Shown piece after piece: positions 42,754 to 50,447 of a stretch of 64,000 nucleotides of DNA. The notes beneath the pieces are model-generated. The model was not told the DNA's origin, made no database searches, and worked only from the letters and a program-made list of their open reading frames with translations. The DNA is from Halosolutus amylolyticus (GTDB lineage Archaea; Halobacteriota; Halobacteria; Halobacteriales; Natrialbaceae). Made by a program: the position numbers and the translations under genes. The stretch lies in the NCBI RefSeq assembly GCF_023566055.1, contig NZ_JALIQP010000008.1, positions 1 to 64,000 on the forward strand, read 5' to 3'. The stretch's first letter is position 1, and every line of letters begins with the position of its first letter.

Positions 42754-44136
42754 CTATTTCCCGACCGACGCGTCGACGACGTCCGAGAGGTCGAAGAGGC
42801 GGACGTCGTCGCGACGGCCGGCGGTCCGCCGGAGGTCGTTCGTGTACCCGCTTCGGCTGAACAGGACGTACTGCGTCGTCGCGTCCGCGGGTTCGTCGGA
42901 CCAGCGTACCTGGTCTACGGTTCGTTCGAGATCGGCGAGGACGCCCTCGCTCACGGGTGACGAGGTGAACTTGCACTCGCCAGCGACGAGTCCGCTCTCG
43001 GTCAGCCCGAGCACGTCCAGTTCGTGCTCTCTGAACCACCACTGGCCGACGTCGTGGAAGCGTCGATCCACGAGGTCCGGCAGTACGCGCTGACAGAGCC
43101 GTTCGAACAGCGGACTGACGTAATCGGCCAGTTCGGATGCGACGATATCGTCGAAGGCGTCGTCCTCGAGTAGCCGCAGTCGGTCCTGGTTCCCGTACAC
43201 GAACCGGAACCAGAACCGGAACAGCGGTGCGGCGAGTCGATAGCGGCCGCGTTTCGACGACGTCGGCGATTCCGTCACCGGAATGTGGCGCTCGACGAGT
43301 CTGAGGCGGCGAAGTTTCTGGAGGTACGTGCTGAGCGACCCCGACTCGATGCCTGCCATGCCGGCGATCTCGTTCGGCGTGCGCCGACCGTGTGCCAGCG
43401 CCCGGAGGACGCTAAAGTAGGTGTTCGGCTGTCGCAGTTCCGTTCGCAGGAGGAACTCGGGCTCGGAGTACAGGAGACCCCGCTCCGAGAGGATCGACGC
43501 CCGAACGTTCTCCGCGATCGATCGATCCGGATCGATCGTCTGGAGGTAGTACGGCGTCCCGCCGTAGATCGCCCACGCGATGATCGCGGTCTCGTCGTCG
43601 TAGTTCGGATAGAACTGCGCCGCGTCACCCATCGAGAGCGGCTGGAGGTCGATCGTCGCCGTCCGTCGACCGTACAGCGGGCTCCCGCCCGCGAGGACCT
43701 CGTCTTCCATCACGCTGATCGACGACCCGACCAGGACGAGGGTCGTCTCCGTCTCCTGGAGGCGCGTGTCCCAGACGCGTTGTACCCGTGACGGGAGTGA
43801 GCCGTCTTCCTCGAGCAGAAACGGGAACTCGTCGATCACCACGATCGCGTCCCGGTCGCCGAGCGCGCCCAGCAGGGCCTCCCAGTCGCGCCGGACGTCT
43901 CTCAGCGCGGGGAACGCGTCCGACGCCGCGTCGACGAACCCCTCGAGCTGATTCTGCGCGGTCGACTCGATCGCCTGGTAGTAGACCGCGTCGTCCCGGT
44001 CGGCGATCGACCGGCGAACGAGTTCGCTCTTTCCGAGTCGCCGACGCCCGTAGAGGACGACGAACTCGGCGCGATCGGCATCGTATCGCGACTCAAGGTC
44101 GTCGAGTTCGCGCTCTCGATCGACGAACGTATCCAT
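42754..44136 (-). CDS. Archaeal AAA ATPase fused to DUF234 nuclease-like domain
   Basis: A 460-aa protein. The ATPase domain begins FVDRERELDDLESRY. Walker A is GRRRLGKSEL (about 30-39) and Walker B IVVIDEFPFLLEE (about 98-110). Sensor region LVGSSISVMEDEVL follows. A winged helix (TPNEIAGMAGIESGSLSTYLQKLRRL) precedes the C-terminal DUF234 domain, a PD-(D/E)xK-type nuclease fold with ELDVLGL and GECKF as the likely active-site residues. The family is widespread in archaea, often multi-copy and mobile, with poorly known function. It interrupts the glycan region and has a 9-bp repeat run about 200 bp upstream of its start. Confidence 0.87.
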   Translation of the reverse strand: MDTFVDRERELDDLESRYDADRAEFVVLYGRRRLGKSELVRRSIADRDDAVYYQAIESTAQNQLEGFVDAASDAFPALRDVRRDWEALLGALGDRDAIVVIDEFPFLLEEDGSLPSRVQRVWDTRLQETETTLVLVGSSISVMEDEVLAGGSPLYGRRTATIDLQPLSMGDAAQFYPNYDDETAIIAWAIYGGTPYYLQTIDPDRSIAENVRASILSERGLLYSEPEFLLRTELRQPNTYFSVLRALAHGRRTPNEIAGMAGIESGSLSTYLQKLRRLRLVERHIPVTESPTSSKRGRYRLAAPLFRFWFRFVYGNQDRLRLLEDDAFDDIVASELADYVSPLFERLCQRVLPDLVDRRFHDVGQWWFREHELDVLGLTESGLVAGECKFTSSPVSEGVLADLERTVDQVRWSDEPADATTQYVLFSRSGYTNDLRRTAGRRDDVRLFDLSDVVDASVGK

Positions 44137-44330
44137 GGGTACCACTCGCTCGCGCTCGATATGGGTGTTACGATTTTGGAAACCGCGATTTCTGAAATCG
44201 TAATTTCTTCTCTGTGGGGCCGGGTTCTGGGACAGCTACCAGGCATCGTTCGACGACGCCCGACTGTAAATTCGTCTCCGAGACACCCGAGACACGACGA
44301 ACGCCGGCGGTGACGGACCGTCACGCTTGT

Positions 44331-44375
44331 AGAACGTTTAGAATGTGTAGACTGTGTAGGTCGTTTAGAACGTCG
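44331..44375. repeat. 9-bp repeat run H, outlying array
   Basis: agaacgttt, agaatgtgt, agactgtgt, aggtcgttt and agaacgtcg are consecutive and match the units of run E and run F in the parA locus 18 kb away. It lies in the 365-bp space between the AAA-DUF234 start and the phosphodiesterase stop (44137-44501); the rest of that space holds no gene. Confidence 0.8.
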
Positions 44376-44501
44376 CGGTCGGCGTCACGATCGGGGTACT
44401 CGGAACGGACAGCGCGGTGGTGCGTTCTGATCCGAAGACGATCCGTGTGGCGGACAGATCGGGTCCGAACGAAGACTCTCCCGCGTCCGAACGGCCTGCC
44501 G

Positions 44502-46094
44502 TCACTCCATGTAGCCGAGTCCCTTCAGCCGATCCTCGACGTCGGTGAAATCGTCGTCGACCGAATCGGCCTGTTCGCGACGCGTTACGTCGATTCGGTC
44601 GACTTTCGTCGTCGACGGCGTCGCGTCCGGGTCGAACGCGTCGAACAGCACCCGCCCGTCGGCGTTGCTCGGGACCGGTTCGCCGATCCCGTGCAGGAGC
44701 GTCGGTGCGACGTCGACGACGCGTGCGCCGCGCAACGTCGCCCCCGGGTCGATCGACGGGCCGCGGCAGAGAACGATCCCGTCCATACGGTGGCTCGCTG
44801 CGGTCGATCCCGTGTCGCCGAACGGTTCGTCCGTGATCGAGTTGCGCGCCTCGTAGCCGTCGATGCCGTTGACGATGAGATCGGGGGAGTCCTCGTCGGT
44901 GGGGAACAGTTCGTCGCCGTCGAAGACCTCGAGGACGGACCTGCCGTCCTCGTCGGTGACCGACTCGAAGAGGTCGGTGAGTTCCGCCTTGAGGGTCGGG
45001 ATGTCGCCCGGATCGACGACGCCGTCCTCGAAGCGGTCGGTGTCGTTGACGTAGACGTTGCCGGCGTCGTGGACGAACGCCCTGGTTCGATCGTAATCGA
45101 CGTCGTAGAGCGCGTGATCGCCCGGGATCTGTTCGGCGACCGAGTCGACGAGTCGCCGCGGGAGCGTCGAGACGATCACCTCCTCGGAGATGCCCACTCG
45201 ATCGAGCGCGTCCGTGATCCGATCCCGGGAGATCCCGAGACTCGCGAGCGCACCCCGCGTCCCGTCGTCTTCCTCACGGAACAGGTAGCCGTTCCGCTCG
45301 AGGAAGTGATTGACGTAGACCAGTTCGTGGATCGGACCGAAGCCGTGATCGGAGACCACGTAGAGGTCGGCGTCGTGGTCGTCCGTGTAGGCCATGACTT
45401 CGCCCAGCAGGTCGTCGAGCAGTTCGTAATGCTCGAGCAACAGGTCCTCGTCCCAGACGAGGTGCTGGAAGCGATCGGGTGCCGTGAAGACGAAGAAGAA
45501 CAGTCGCCAGTCGTCGCCCGCCTCCTCCATCTGCAGCCGGAGGAGTTCCCGGCGCTTCGCGAGCATCTCCGCGACGGCATCCCGGAACTCGTCGAGGCGA
45601 CCGGCGTAATCGGGGTAGTCCAGGCTGATCTCGTAGTCCGGGATCCGATCGTCGATCGCGTCGCGGAGTTCGGGGGGATGGGTGAACTCCCGATCCGTCG
45701 ACGGCGTCATCATCCCCGTCACCATGGTGCCGTCGATTTCGCGTGCGGGGTAGGTCATCGGGACGTTCCCGACGTGGGCCGGGCCGACCTGCTCCCAGAG
45801 CGTCGGTTGTCGGACGTCGTAACCCGTGTACATCTCGTGGGAGTACTCCGCCGAGAGGTTCTGGAACCCGTAGATGCCGTGTTTGTCGGGCCATACGCCC
45901 GTCGCGATCGACGGCCACGCGAGCGGGGTCGTCGGCGGGCGGGTGCTCTCAAGCGATCCGGAAGCACCCTCCTCGCGCAGTCGGGCGAAGTTGGGGAGCT
46001 CACCGCTCTCGCTCCACTGTTCGATGAGTCGCCACGGTACGCCGTCGAGACCGAGTACGAACGCTCGCTCGGCCGTCTGTGAGGATCCGCTCAT
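44502..46094 (-). CDS. Alkaline-phosphatase-superfamily phosphodiesterase (second)
   Basis: A 530-aa enzyme of the same family as 20718-22343. It has VLGLDGVPWRLIEQW, the nucleophile region PPTTPLAWPSIATGVWPDKHG, and VVSDHGFGPIHELV with metal-binding Asp-His. DHALYDVDYDRTRAFVHDAGNVYVNDTDRF is the second metal segment. No signal peptide. It ends FTDVEDRLKGLGYME, nearly the tail of its paralogue, which suggests a conserved docking or regulatory end. It is divergent from the deacetylase, and both carry WTAACAAAG promoters. Likely acts on nucleotide-sugars or lipid-phosphate sugars in the glycan pathway (inference). Confidence 0.88.
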   Translation of the reverse strand: MSGSSQTAERAFVLGLDGVPWRLIEQWSESGELPNFARLREEGASGSLESTRPPTTPLAWPSIATGVWPDKHGIYGFQNLSAEYSHEMYTGYDVRQPTLWEQVGPAHVGNVPMTYPAREIDGTMVTGMMTPSTDREFTHPPELRDAIDDRIPDYEISLDYPDYAGRLDEFRDAVAEMLAKRRELLRLQMEEAGDDWRLFFFVFTAPDRFQHLVWDEDLLLEHYELLDDLLGEVMAYTDDHDADLYVVSDHGFGPIHELVYVNHFLERNGYLFREEDDGTRGALASLGISRDRITDALDRVGISEEVIVSTLPRRLVDSVAEQIPGDHALYDVDYDRTRAFVHDAGNVYVNDTDRFEDGVVDPGDIPTLKAELTDLFESVTDEDGRSVLEVFDGDELFPTDEDSPDLIVNGIDGYEARNSITDEPFGDTGSTAASHRMDGIVLCRGPSIDPGATLRGARVVDVAPTLLHGIGEPVPSNADGRVLFDAFDPDATPSTTKVDRIDVTRREQADSVDDDFTDVEDRLKGLGYME

Positions 46095-46156
46095 GATTGA
46101 GTAGTGAGTATTGAATCGGGAGACTGCCTGCTGGAAAGCAGGTGGCGAGACGAGCG

Positions 46157-46165
46157 CTTTGTTAT
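46157..46165 (-). promoter_or_regulatory. WTAACAAAG promoter element (second phosphodiesterase)
   Basis: ctATAACAAAGcgc on the minus strand, 62 bp before the start codon. Confidence 0.55.
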
Positions 46166-46310
46166 AGAGAGGTAACAGCCCCCTGTGGTCGCCCGGCGAG
46201 GGGTGTTCGCTCCCCCTACCGACCGACGCACATTAACGTTGTGTCCGTTCCGTCCTCTGATTCTCCTTACTGGGACACTCTCCGCCGTCGTTAGGATCGA
46301 AAAGTGATCA

Positions 46311-46319
46311 ATAACAAAA
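46311..46319 (+). promoter_or_regulatory. WTAACAAAG promoter element (deacetylase)
   Basis: tcaATAACAAAAcgac, 44 bp before the GTG at 46364. The longest open frame (ATG 46304) would start upstream of this element, which is why the later start is preferred. Confidence 0.6.
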
Positions 46320-46363
46320 CGACCGAACCGAATTCGACACGGGTATGTCATACCGTAACCAGG

Positions 46364-47323
46364 GTGGGTGCCGTGGGTAGCGTCGTGCTCTCGCTCGATG
46401 CCGAACTCGGGTGGGGGTTTCACGACTTCACGTCGCCGCCGCCGCGACGGGTCGAGGCGGGCCGTCGCGGCTGGGCGACCATGCTTTCGTTGCTGGACGA
46501 GTTCGAGATTCCCGCGACCTGGGGCGTGGTTGGCCACCTGATGCTCTCGTCCTGTGACGGTCGCCACGCCGATCACCCTGCGCCCGACGGCTGGTTCGAG
46601 CGCGAGCGGACGGACTGGCGCGATCGGGAGGACCTCCGGTTCGGCCCCGACCTCGTGACGGATCTGCTCGAGGCCGACGTCGACCACGAGTTCGCCAGTC
46701 ACTCCTTCTCACACGTCCTGTTCGGGCACCCGAAGACGGACCGCGAACTCGCGGTCGCCGAACTCGAGCGGAGCCGCGAGATCGCGGCCGAGTGGGATCG
46801 GACGATCGACTCGTTCATCTACCCGCGCAACGACGTCGGCCACCGCGACGTCCTGGCCGAACAGGGGCTGACCGCGTACCGCGGCCGAACGCCGAACCGC
46901 CACGGGGCCCGCGCCGTCTTCGACTCGACGGTCCGCGACCGATCGTTCCTCGTCGAACCGCTCGTCGACGAGTACGGGCTGGTGAACGTCCCGGCATCGC
47001 TGTTCCTCTTCGGGTTCGAGGGGGCCGCACGGACCGTTGCCGAGTCGATCTGGACGGATCCGATGGTGATGGTCGCGCGGCGGGGGATCGACGAAGCGGT
47101 GCGATCGGACGGCATCTTCCACATGTGGCTCCATCCGAACAATCTCACGCACGAGCGCGACGATCGCCGGATGCGGACGATCCTCTCGTATCTCGACCGG
47201 AAGCGCGCCGAGACTGATCTCACGATCGAGACGATCGGCGACGTCGCGCGCCGCGTCGACGTCCCCAGGGGGGTCGATGGAACCGTAAGCCCGGTCAACA
47301 GCCAGCCGATGAGCGGCTATTGA
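46364..47323 (+). CDS. Polysaccharide deacetylase (NodB-like)
   Basis: A 319-aa protein of carbohydrate esterase family 4 type. VVLSLDAELGWGFHDF holds the first catalytic Asp. HEFASHSFSHVLFG holds the metal-binding His pair. FIYPRNDVGHRDVLAEQGLTAYRGRTPNRHG follows the family's third motif. FHMWLHPNNLTHE is the final His motif. It removes acetyl groups from N-acetyl sugars, probably in a surface polymer or lipid-linked precursor; no signal peptide is seen, which favours action on a cytoplasmic precursor. The start is uncertain: GTG at 46364 or 46373. It is divergent from the second phosphodiesterase. Confidence 0.82.
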   Translation: MGAVGSVVLSLDAELGWGFHDFTSPPPRRVEAGRRGWATMLSLLDEFEIPATWGVVGHLMLSSCDGRHADHPAPDGWFERERTDWRDREDLRFGPDLVTDLLEADVDHEFASHSFSHVLFGHPKTDRELAVAELERSREIAAEWDRTIDSFIYPRNDVGHRDVLAEQGLTAYRGRTPNRHGARAVFDSTVRDRSFLVEPLVDEYGLVNVPASLFLFGFEGAARTVAESIWTDPMVMVARRGIDEAVRSDGIFHMWLHPNNLTHERDDRRMRTILSYLDRKRAETDLTIETIGDVARRVDVPRGVDGTVSPVNSQPMSGY

Positions 47324-47377
47324 GCGCCTGCGATCGGAACTGTGGGCTACAGCGACGGCACTCGCTGTACGACGATG

Positions 47378-47386
47378 ATAACAAAG
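47378..47386 (+). promoter_or_regulatory. WTAACAAAG promoter element (oxidoreductase operon)
   Basis: gatgATAACAAAGcccgc, 26 bp before the ATG at 47413: textbook TATA spacing for a leaderless transcript. Confidence 0.65.
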
Positions 47387-47412
47387 CCCGCCGACGCCCC
47401 GTTCTCGGGCAG

Positions 47413-48513
47413 ATGAGAGCACGACTTTTCGACCGGCGTTCCGACTCCAGCGCGCTCACCGTCGGCGTGCTGGGGGTCGGGAACATCGGCATGGTCCACC
47501 TGCAATCGGCGCTCGCGATGCCGGACGTCTCGGTCGTCGCCGCCGCCGACGCTCTGTCGGAAAATCGGGACCGCGCGGAGCGCGCCGGGGTTCCGCGAAC
47601 GTACGACGATTACGTCGATCTCCTCGAGAGCGAGACGATCGACGCGGCGATCGTGGCGTTGCCGCCGTTCCTCCACGCCGACGCCGTCAGCCACGCCGCC
47701 GACGCCGGCGTCGACGTCTTCGTCGAGAAGCCGCTCGCTCGCTCGACCGAGGAGGCGGACGAGATGCTCGCGGCCGCCGATCGCGGGGGGATCGCTGTCG
47801 GCGTCGACCATACCCTCCGCTACCAGACCGATATGCGCGGCGTCCGGCGGGCCTACGAGGAGGGTCGCGTCGGCCACGTTCCCTACGCCTCGATGACGCG
47901 TCTCAACGACAGCCCGCTCGGTCGGCCGCCCGCCGAGGACGACCCGCCCGCCTGGCCCCACGACCCCGACGCCGCGGGCGGCGGGTCCCTGTTCGAACTC
48001 GGCATTCACTGCTTCGACCTCCTTGAGTGGATCTTCGGCGACCTCGAGGTCCGCGACGCGGCGACGGGCCACTCGCTCGACGTGCCGGTCGAGGACGCGG
48101 CCACCGTCCTCCTGCGATCGCCGGCGACGGAGACCATGATCACCCTCCACTGTGGCTCCTACCAGTGGGAGGAACTCCCCGAGGTGAATACCCGCCTCCG
48201 CCTCGAGGGGATTACGGGGTCGATCAGCAACGACCAGTTCCTCCCCGAGAACTTCTATGCGAGTGCCGCTCGCGCCGCCCTCGAAAACGTCGCGAAGCGA
48301 TTCACCGGCGAGGAGCCGGACGTTTTCGCCCCGACGTTCTACCTCGAGGCGCACTACGACGCGCTGGCGGACTTCTGTGACGCGATCCGTGCGAACGAAC
48401 GCCCGCCGATCGGCGGCGCGGACGGACGACGGGCGCTCGAACTGGCGGAGGCGGCCTACGACTGCGTGAGGACGGACGAGACGGAGACGGAACTGTCGGA
48501 GGTGATGCCGTGA
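47413..48513 (+). CDS. Gfo/Idh/MocA-family NAD(P)-dependent sugar oxidoreductase
   Basis: A 366-aa enzyme. The Rossmann start VGVLGVGNIGMVHLQSAL binds NAD(P). DVFVEKPLARSTEEA contains the conserved EKP motif with the catalytic Lys. GGGSLFELGIHCFDLLEWIFG carries the active-site His of the C-terminal sandwich domain. Family members oxidise or reduce hydroxyls of nucleotide sugars or inositols. Start is ATG 47413; an upstream in-frame start would lie ahead of the promoter. It is the first gene of a three-gene operon whose coding regions overlap by 4 bp each (47413-50401). Confidence 0.88.
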   Translation: MRARLFDRRSDSSALTVGVLGVGNIGMVHLQSALAMPDVSVVAAADALSENRDRAERAGVPRTYDDYVDLLESETIDAAIVALPPFLHADAVSHAADAGVDVFVEKPLARSTEEADEMLAAADRGGIAVGVDHTLRYQTDMRGVRRAYEEGRVGHVPYASMTRLNDSPLGRPPAEDDPPAWPHDPDAAGGGSLFELGIHCFDLLEWIFGDLEVRDAATGHSLDVPVEDAATVLLRSPATETMITLHCGSYQWEELPEVNTRLRLEGITGSISNDQFLPENFYASAARAALENVAKRFTGEEPDVFAPTFYLEAHYDALADFCDAIRANERPPIGGADGRRALELAEAAYDCVRTDETETELSEVMP

Positions 48514-49430
48514 GCACCGTCCGTGGCGTCACGATCGACGAACACGAACGCGGCCGCGGCTGGACGCCGGAGGTCGACGCACGCATGGCGGCCCTCGAGA
48601 CGCCGATCCGTCGCCTGCTCGAGCCACGCACCGCGTCGCTGGCCGACGCCGACAGGATCACGCTCGTTCCCGACGCACACTACCCGTTCCACCCGTCGTC
48701 CGGCGTGGTCACCGATCCGGCCGTGATCGGGGCGCTCGTCGCCTATCTCGAACGCGAGACGAGCGCCGCCATCGCCGTCGCCGGATCGAGCGAGTACGTC
48801 TCCGCGGAGCGAACGGGCGAGTACCTCGGCTACGACGACGTCCTCGAGCGGTTCGACGCGTCGCTGTTCGACCCTGCCGACGCTCCCAGGAACGACGAGA
48901 CCGTCCGACTCGGCGACCAGCCCGTCGCCCTCGCGGTCCCGGATCGACTGGCGTCGGGGTCCGTGATCCCGGTCCCGGCGCTGCGACCGACCCGGGACGG
49001 CCCGATCGCCGGCGGGATGCGAACGCTCGCCCGCCACGTCGACTGCTCGATCGACGGGGGCGTCGCCGGGGCCGCGGCCGCGGCCGTCGTCGACCCCGAA
49101 CTCGCCGTGCTCGACGCGACGATCGCGTACGCGGGTGAGCCGTACGCGGCCGAGACGCTGTTCGCCGGGCCGACCGCGGCGGTCGACGCCGTCGGGGCCA
49201 GGCTGCTCGATCGATCGCTCGCCGACGACGAGGCGCTCGAGTACGGGCTCGGGGCCGGGGACCCCGACGGGATCCGTGTCGACGGCGTCGACGTGGCGGC
49301 GCTCCGCGATCGGTGTCCCTCCGGCGAGTTACCGCCGCCCACCGATCCGCACCCGGCTGTCTCGATCGCCTACCGGACCTACGCGGCCGTCAGCGGCGAC
49401 GGTGTGCCGCCACAGCTCGACGGTCGATGA
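48510..49430 (+). CDS. DUF362-like protein in a sugar operon
   Basis: A 306-aa protein beginning with GTG in the stop of the previous gene. The sequence DADRITLVPDAHYPFHPSSGVVTDPAVIGALVAYLERET and VAGSSEYVSAERTGEYLGYDDVL follow the DUF362 pattern (no ferredoxin-type cysteines in this short form). DUF362 proteins have no settled enzyme activity. Ala-rich segments (GGVAGAAAAAVVDPELAVLDATIAYAG) suggest a buried helix. Fixed position between an oxidoreductase and an NAD-epimerase implies a part in the same sugar conversion. Confidence 0.7.
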   Translation: MSTVRGVTIDEHERGRGWTPEVDARMAALETPIRRLLEPRTASLADADRITLVPDAHYPFHPSSGVVTDPAVIGALVAYLERETSAAIAVAGSSEYVSAERTGEYLGYDDVLERFDASLFDPADAPRNDETVRLGDQPVALAVPDRLASGSVIPVPALRPTRDGPIAGGMRTLARHVDCSIDGGVAGAAAAAVVDPELAVLDATIAYAGEPYAAETLFAGPTAAVDAVGARLLDRSLADDEALEYGLGAGDPDGIRVDGVDVAALRDRCPSGELPPPTDPHPAVSIAYRTYAAVSGDGVPPQLDGR

Positions 49431-50401
49431 CCATGATGGGAACGAAGACCGCGGCCGTCACCGGCGCGACCGGCTTTCTGGGCACCCACCTCTGCGATCG
49501 ACTGCTCGCGGACGGCTGGACGGTCCGGGGCCTCAGCCGGGCCACCTCCGACCGGGAGCGACGCGAAGACGTCGAGTGGTACGTCGGCGACCTGTTCGAC
49601 GAGGGTACGCTTCGATCGCTCGTCGACGGGGCCGACGTCGTCTTCCACCTCGCGGGCGTCGGACTCTGGAGCGCCGGCCCGGAGACGGTCGAGCGCGTCA
49701 ACCGGGACGGGACGCGGGCCGTCGTCGAGGCCTGTGGGGCATGTGACACTGGTCGACTCGTTTTCACGAGCACCGCCGGGACGCGCCGCCCGAAGACCGA
49801 GGGTGAGGTCGCCGACGAGACCGACGTCGCCGAACCGATCGGGGCCTACCAGTCCGCGAAGGCGGCGGCGGAGGATCTCGTCGACGAGTACGCCGCGACT
49901 GGCGACGCCGTGACCGTCCATCCGACGTCGATATTCGGTCCCGGCGACGACGCGTTCACGGCCCAGTTGATCGCGATGGGGTACGAGTCGACGATGCCCG
50001 CGCGCCTTCCGGGGGGCCTCAGCATCGTCGGCGTCGACGACGTCGTCGACGGCCTGCTCGCGGCCGCCGCGAACGGGGTGTCCGGGGAGCACTACATCCT
50101 CGGCGGTGAGAATTTGAGCTACGATCGGGCCGTCTCGCGAATCGCCGAGTACACCGGCGGCTCCCCCGCCCGCGTTCGGGTTCCCGCGACGGCGATCCAC
50201 GCCGCCGGTCCGGTCGCCGAAGCCGCACGGGCCGTCGGCGATCGACACGTGTTCCCGTTCGATCGGGAGATGGCACGGCTCGCCACGCGACGGCTCTTTT
50301 ACACCTCCCGGAAGGCCCACGAGGACCTGGGCTACACCTACCGGCCGATCGAGGCGCACCTGCCGGCGACGATGGAGTGGTACCGATCGGAACTGCAGTA
50401 G
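49427..50401 (+). CDS. NAD-dependent epimerase/dehydratase (extended SDR)
   Basis: A 324-aa Rossmann enzyme. GATGFLGTHLCDRL (about 12-25) binds the dinucleotide and HLAGVGLWSAGPETVERVN is typical of the extended SDR family. The catalytic Tyr-x3-Lys is YQSAK, preceded by a Ser/Thr-rich segment (FTSTAGTRRPK). It resembles the dihydroflavonol-reductase-like branch, which acts on nucleotide sugars as well as other carbonyls. The ATG overlaps the DUF362 stop (ATGA). It is the last gene of the operon and convergent with membrane protein B. Confidence 0.87.
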   Translation: MTMMGTKTAAVTGATGFLGTHLCDRLLADGWTVRGLSRATSDRERREDVEWYVGDLFDEGTLRSLVDGADVVFHLAGVGLWSAGPETVERVNRDGTRAVVEACGACDTGRLVFTSTAGTRRPKTEGEVADETDVAEPIGAYQSAKAAAEDLVDEYAATGDAVTVHPTSIFGPGDDAFTAQLIAMGYESTMPARLPGGLSIVGVDDVVDGLLAAAANGVSGEHYILGGENLSYDRAVSRIAEYTGGSPARVRVPATAIHAAGPVAEAARAVGDRHVFPFDREMARLATRRLFYTSRKAHEDLGYTYRPIEAHLPATMEWYRSELQ

Positions 50402-50447
50402 CGCGGTCGTTGCGGTCGTACGTCACGCGCCGACGTCTTTCGCGCGG

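Noticed and set aside
46304-46363. Longer start for the deacetylase (ATG at 46304)
   Set aside because: The WTAACAAAG promoter element lies inside this extension, and the added residues are not part of the fold.
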